From contig NW_003146281.1 of the NCBI RefSeq assembly GCF_000003605.2, forward strand, positions 93,233 to 117,860: 24,628 nucleotides of DNA, given 5' to 3'. Made by a program: the position numbers and the translations under genes. Positions within the stretch are counted from its first letter, which is position 1. Each line of letters begins with the position of its first letter. Positions 21,479 through 24,628 of this stretch are shown here, piece after piece. Below the pieces are notes generated by a model. It worked only from the letters and a program-made list of their open reading frames with translations. It searched no databases and was not told where the DNA came from. Source of the stretch: Saccoglossus kowalevskii. Taxonomy: Eukaryota; Hemichordata; Enteropneusta; Harrimaniidae.

Positions 21479-21688
21479 TACTGTGGAATACTTTATTTTC
21501 ACTGTAATTAATTTTCGCTGAAAAGCCTTTTTGGGCGTTTTGTAAGGAATTTATTCTCACTGATTTTTGACGAGTTTAATGTGAAATATAGGAAAAAATG
21601 TATATTCTGGATTTTATTTTCACGGAATAATCCCTTCAGCGAAAATAGCGAAAATAAATTCCAAGCGAAAATAAAGTATTCTACAGTA
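21479..21688 (+). mobile_element. Palindromic MITE, copy 3 (210 bp, best kept)
   Basis: Starts TACTGTGGAATACTTTATTT and ends AAAGTATTCTACAGTA, so the outer 20 bases pair with one mismatch region. The inverted repeats extend well inward (TTTTCGCTGAA against TTCAGCGAAAA). It is the reverse complement of copies 1 and 2 in orientation. TA at both edges fits a TA target duplication. Frames across it on both strands are open only because of the palindromic, A/T-biased sequence. Confidence 0.9.
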
Positions 21689-22513
21689 GTTAGTTGGTGT
21701 CCAGTGGAGAAAGAAGTCAACAGTACTTTGCCTCCTTATAATCTACATCTTCAAACACTGCAATCTTTGTTTTTAAAGTGCATTTTAAATTACTATAAAA
21801 GCTCTGTCATTCTGTTCTAATAGCTGAAACAAATTCCTGTGAATTTTCATTTATCGAATGAACTCTTTTGTCAATTGGCACCCAATTCATAGCAGTGCTT
21901 ATATTTATTTTCTTCTGACATCTTGTTTTCTGTTTTAGATTTGCAAATGTGTATTAGACTGTGCAAAAACTCTCTCCATAAGTTGGTTTTGAAACCCAGT
22001 CTAGTATTCCCATGGGATACCAAGGATATTATTACAAGTTAAATGATTCGCTTCATTGAATGAACACAGACAACAATGCATATTTCCAGTGTGATCAGTG
22101 ACCTTTGAATGTGTATCAGTCATCAGTGATCAGTCAAAATATTTTATCAGATTTTCTCAATTTTTGCATGATATTTTCATACAGGAAATCTGTCATTCAT
22201 ATTCAGGGAAGACTTTATACTGATGAATAAGGTGACCAAGTTTGATAAAGTTTGGAATTGAATTAGTAAAGTTATTATGCACACAATGACAATTATTAAC
22301 GACGACAACGACAACGCCGGACAGAAATTTTTCCCTTAATATACTTTCCCTTCCATCTTTGATGTTACGGGCAAGGTAAAAAACTTAAGATGAAATAGTA
22401 AAATTTACCCTTTTCAATTATGAATTTTGATAAAGCTCACGAAGTTAAAGGCCTGAATTAGTATGCTTGTATATAAATACATTACAAATGTAGTCTGAGA
22501 AAGTGGTATAAGG
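21689..22513. other. Probable 3' region of the PPPY membrane-protein gene
   Basis: CpG-poor, no coding exon. On the minus strand the first perfect polyadenylation hexamer after the stop at 23098 that I found is the complement of TTTATT at 21904-21909, about 1.2 kb downstream. An ACGACGACAACGACAACG run at 22299-22318 with flanks reading ACAATTATTA and CGGACAGAAATTT may be an old interspersed repeat. Confidence 0.4.
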
Positions 22514-22540
22514 CAAAATGGCCACTCGTCGGCCATTTTG
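22514..22540. repeat. Perfect hairpin, 10-bp stem, 7-nt loop
   Basis: CAAAATGGCC (22514-22523) and GGCCATTTTG (22531-22540) are exact complements around ACTCGTC. It would lie in the 3' untranslated part of the minus-strand gene if that extends about 600 bases past the stop. Each arm also resembles the AAAATGGC core of YY1 sites. Confidence 0.75.
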
Positions 22541-23097
22541 TAACAAACACCAATATACCAACTGGTTAACAATGAATAAAATTAATTTCATTTTAATAAA
22601 ATATGTCCAGATATGTGAATATTTTTGAATTATTTTCAAGTTAGGGCAAGTGAAAATTTTGCGCATTTCAATTTTCACAGAGCCAGTTTTCCAAGTTGTA
22701 TCAGAAGTTAGCGCCTCCACCAGCAAAGCCAACATTTGTTGGCATTTTCCAAGAGAGTTTTGATTTCAGCATTCATCAAATAATTAATGTAATAATCAGT
22801 TTTAAAAAACACAAATTTGCTATTTGTTAAAACTGTTTCTCATGAACATGCTTTGATCCTAGCAAAATGACAGTCTGGCCCTGCTGAGAGTACAGACTAC
22901 ATGCTATGCACAATGAACATGAAGTTCTAACATCTTACACAGCGTACCGCTGAACCAAACAAACATGGTTTTCTCGCAGTAAGTTTCCCTTCACAAATAC
23001 ATGGCTGTGAGAACAAGGTGGGGTGTTAGGCCTACAGGTATCCATGGCATAGTGATATATAGAAATTAAAACGGAGAACTCATTCTTCCATCAAGTG

Positions 23098-23318
23098 TTA
23101 ATCACATGGTTGGTTATCCGTACTGGAACCTGAAGCTTCCGTGTATGGTGGGGGCATTTCATTTGGCAGAAGAGTTTCTCCTTGTTCGTGTTCTGTGTAT
23201 GGTGGAGGCTCAGGCACTTGGGTCGGTGGAGTGGATGCTTGACCATCTTGCATGTACACAATTGGAGCTGGTTGTACCAGTAGTGATCTGTCTCCATCAG
23301 CTAATGTTTGAAAGTATT
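23098..23318 (-). CDS. PPPY-motif single-pass membrane protein, last coding exon
   Basis: On the minus strand, TTTTGTATTGTAG precedes the exon, which completes a split codon (Glu) and continues YFQTLADGDRSLLVQPAPIV, YMQDGQASTPPTQVPEPPPY, TEHEQGETLLPNEMPPPYTE and ASGSSTDNQPCD before TAA at 23100-23098. The tail is acidic, Pro-rich and disordered. It holds two copies of PPPYTE, matching the PPxY ligand of WW domains, as in NEDD4-class ubiquitin ligases and WW adaptors. This implies a role in ubiquitin-linked sorting or signalling at a membrane, which is inference. Phase 1 matches the donor at 23604, across a 285-bp intron (23319-23603). Families with one membrane span and a PPxY tail (WBP1, PMEPA1, Shisa-like and others) are candidates, and I cannot choose between them. 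Confidence 0.82.
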
Positions 23319-23603
23319 CTACAATACAAAATGATACAATAATAATAAATAGTCATTTAATAATTTTGCAATCGCGGTTTCAAAGTAACAAAAAATGCTT
23401 TACTTTTTTCAAAAATTTTGATAAAGCCCTGTAAGAAATGTAGAAATATGTTTATTTAGTCCAAAATTGACAAAAAAATCTAGAAAAAGTATTTAACATT
23501 TTTTGCGGGGAAAAAATTGCGTTTAATGGTCAACTTGTCAAGGATTTAGATGTGTTATAGTAATCATATTATTTTATATTTTATAAAATAAAAGACGCCC
23601 TAC

Positions 23604-23874
23604 CTCCTTCTCTGTCAAGCATGCGTCCATTTCTTCGTATCGTCATTATAATAATATTCCTTCTCCGGCCCTTGATGGCATAAATAGTCACCACAATACT
23701 GATGATCAGTATCACAACAATCGCTATAGCAACTGCTATAAAAGATGAACTTGTCACTGAGTTGCCATAAAATGAATTGTCGTTGTATGCTGTTGGTTCA
23801 TAAGTTACTTCAAATGGACCAAATGGACTGTATGTAGGAATAAAATTTGGCAGGTTGTTTACGTTTTCTTGTAT
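23604..23874 (-). CDS. PPPY-motif single-pass membrane protein, penultimate coding exon
   Basis: Opens after a strong acceptor (CCTTATTTTTTCAG) in phase 0 and encodes 90 residues plus one base. Residues 1-44 are Tyr-, Pro- and Asn-rich (NFIPTYSPFGPFEVTYEPTA) without cysteines. Residues 45-67 form one membrane span (SFIAVAIAIVVILIISIVVT), closed by a basic KGRRR stop-transfer. The rest is basic cytosolic sequence ending MLDREG. By the positive-inside rule the PPPY tail is cytosolic. The donor is GGAG|GTAGGG. The first exons, including any signal peptide and extracellular domain, lie to the right of the window, so the protein is partial: 163 residues are visible. A frame extending upstream to 23931 runs through the intron and should not be used as the start. 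Confidence 0.8.
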
Positions 23875-24628
23875 CTGAAAAAATAAGGAAATATATGAAA
23901 CATAATAAAACAAAAATTCATACATGCCCAAGATCTGGTCTGATATGATTTTAGCACAAAATTGGCAGCTATTCAGCCATCTTAAATCTCATCACAAAAC
24001 CAAATGACATGCATATGTATCCCAAGATGCATGCAAGTTTTAATGTAATTGGTCCAGGCATATCCAATTATATATATTGAAACAACCACAAAAATAAATA
24101 CAGAAATCACATTATTAATATAGTACCTACATTTTGTTTTGATGTTCTATTAATGTCGCAAAAAAATTATCAGATTTATTTTGAGAAAGATGGCAAACAG
24201 TGGATTTCATAGTACATGTTAATCAGCAAGTTCATTTACACAAGACTGTTTTTCTACTTTCTACTTCAAATCATGCTAGGTTTTCAAGCAAATAACCAGT
24301 ATACATTAACCCTTTGCACACCATAGATACTTTGTTGCAACAATGTTGCAGGGCCCATTACTAATTTGCATATTTGTACTCCCATTACCCAAAACTTTTT
24401 ACCAATTCAGTGCGAGCCTGGTAAGTTGACATGTACACAGGGAAAAGAAGACAAGGACACTGTAGTTTCATTTCATTTAAAAAAAAAAAACATTTTATTT
24501 ACAATTCACTTGGTTTCTAATTTATTATAAAAAAATATTACTCAATGCTGTAGCATACAGGCATGGTACCTGTTAAAGCAGTCATCTTTACACAGAAATA
24601 CATTACAAAACTTGCACCCAAATGAAGT
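23875..24628 (-). other. Upstream intron of the membrane-protein gene
   Basis: CpG-poor, AT-rich, with no frame that could join the phase-0 acceptor at 23874. It runs to the window edge. A TTAACCCTTTGCACACC sequence at 24306, followed by the palindrome TTGTTGCAACAA, may be a transposon end. Confidence 0.55.

Noticed and set aside
22445-22735. 96-codon minus-strand frame with hydrophobic stretches
   Set aside because: It lies in the likely 3' untranslated region of the PPPY gene, crosses a perfect hairpin, and has no recognisable domain.
24380-24425. Acceptor-like and donor-like sites flanking ten bases (CAATTCAG, TGCGAGCCTG, GTAAGT) on the + strand
   Set aside because: A ten-base exon with no partner exons on this strand is most likely chance.

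Overview
The window reads as animal nuclear DNA. It is AT-rich and has no long open frames. Short coding exons carry GT/AG borders and are separated by large introns. TATA boxes, minisatellites and small inverted-repeat transposons fill most of the rest. The repeat style suggests a marine invertebrate, perhaps a mollusc or other lophotrochozoan, but nothing here fixes the species. Only two genes are supported. || Left part (1 to about 16,100): mostly non-coding, with CpG at roughly 20-45 per kb in the windows I counted. On the + strand it carries one small secreted cysteine-rich peptide gene. A TATA box at 6533 precedes exon 1 (6623-6724), which encodes the signal peptide. A 4.7-kb intron follows, then exon 2 (11463-11604), which encodes a six-cysteine domain beginning exactly at its first cysteine. 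The cysteine pattern resembles, but does not match, that of CART-type neuropeptides. A short third exon (11665-11723) is possible. About 1.7 kb downstream is a cluster of four CCAATCAG (NF-Y) boxes and a TATA box (12768-13351), with no recognisable coding region behind it. Three CRE octamers, four GCATTSTGGG motifs and a second promoter-like stretch (2381-2530) also lie in this half. || Right part (about 16,100 to the end): CpG falls to about 7-17 per kb. On the minus strand are the last two coding exons (23604-23874 and 23098-23318) of a single-pass membrane protein whose cytosolic tail has two PPPY motifs, the type of site that binds WW domains of NEDD4-class ubiquitin ligases or WW adaptors. 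Its 5' exons lie beyond the right edge. Downstream of it are a 12-copy 33-bp minisatellite (17773-18155), an inverted-repeat element (18551-19006), a 39-bp tandem repeat (19082-19171) and a 652-bp hAT-like relic with CAGGG ends and a broken zinc-finger reading frame (19957-20608). Both transposon-like insertions are CpG-rich islands in CpG-poor DNA, as expected if the host DNA is an old methylated transcription unit and the insertions are young. || A palindromic MITE family of about 210 bp occurs three times (1411, 5703 and 21479), in both orientations. The two genes show no functional link: one looks like a TATA-driven, regulated peptide gene and the other a broadly expressed trafficking or adaptor-type membrane protein.
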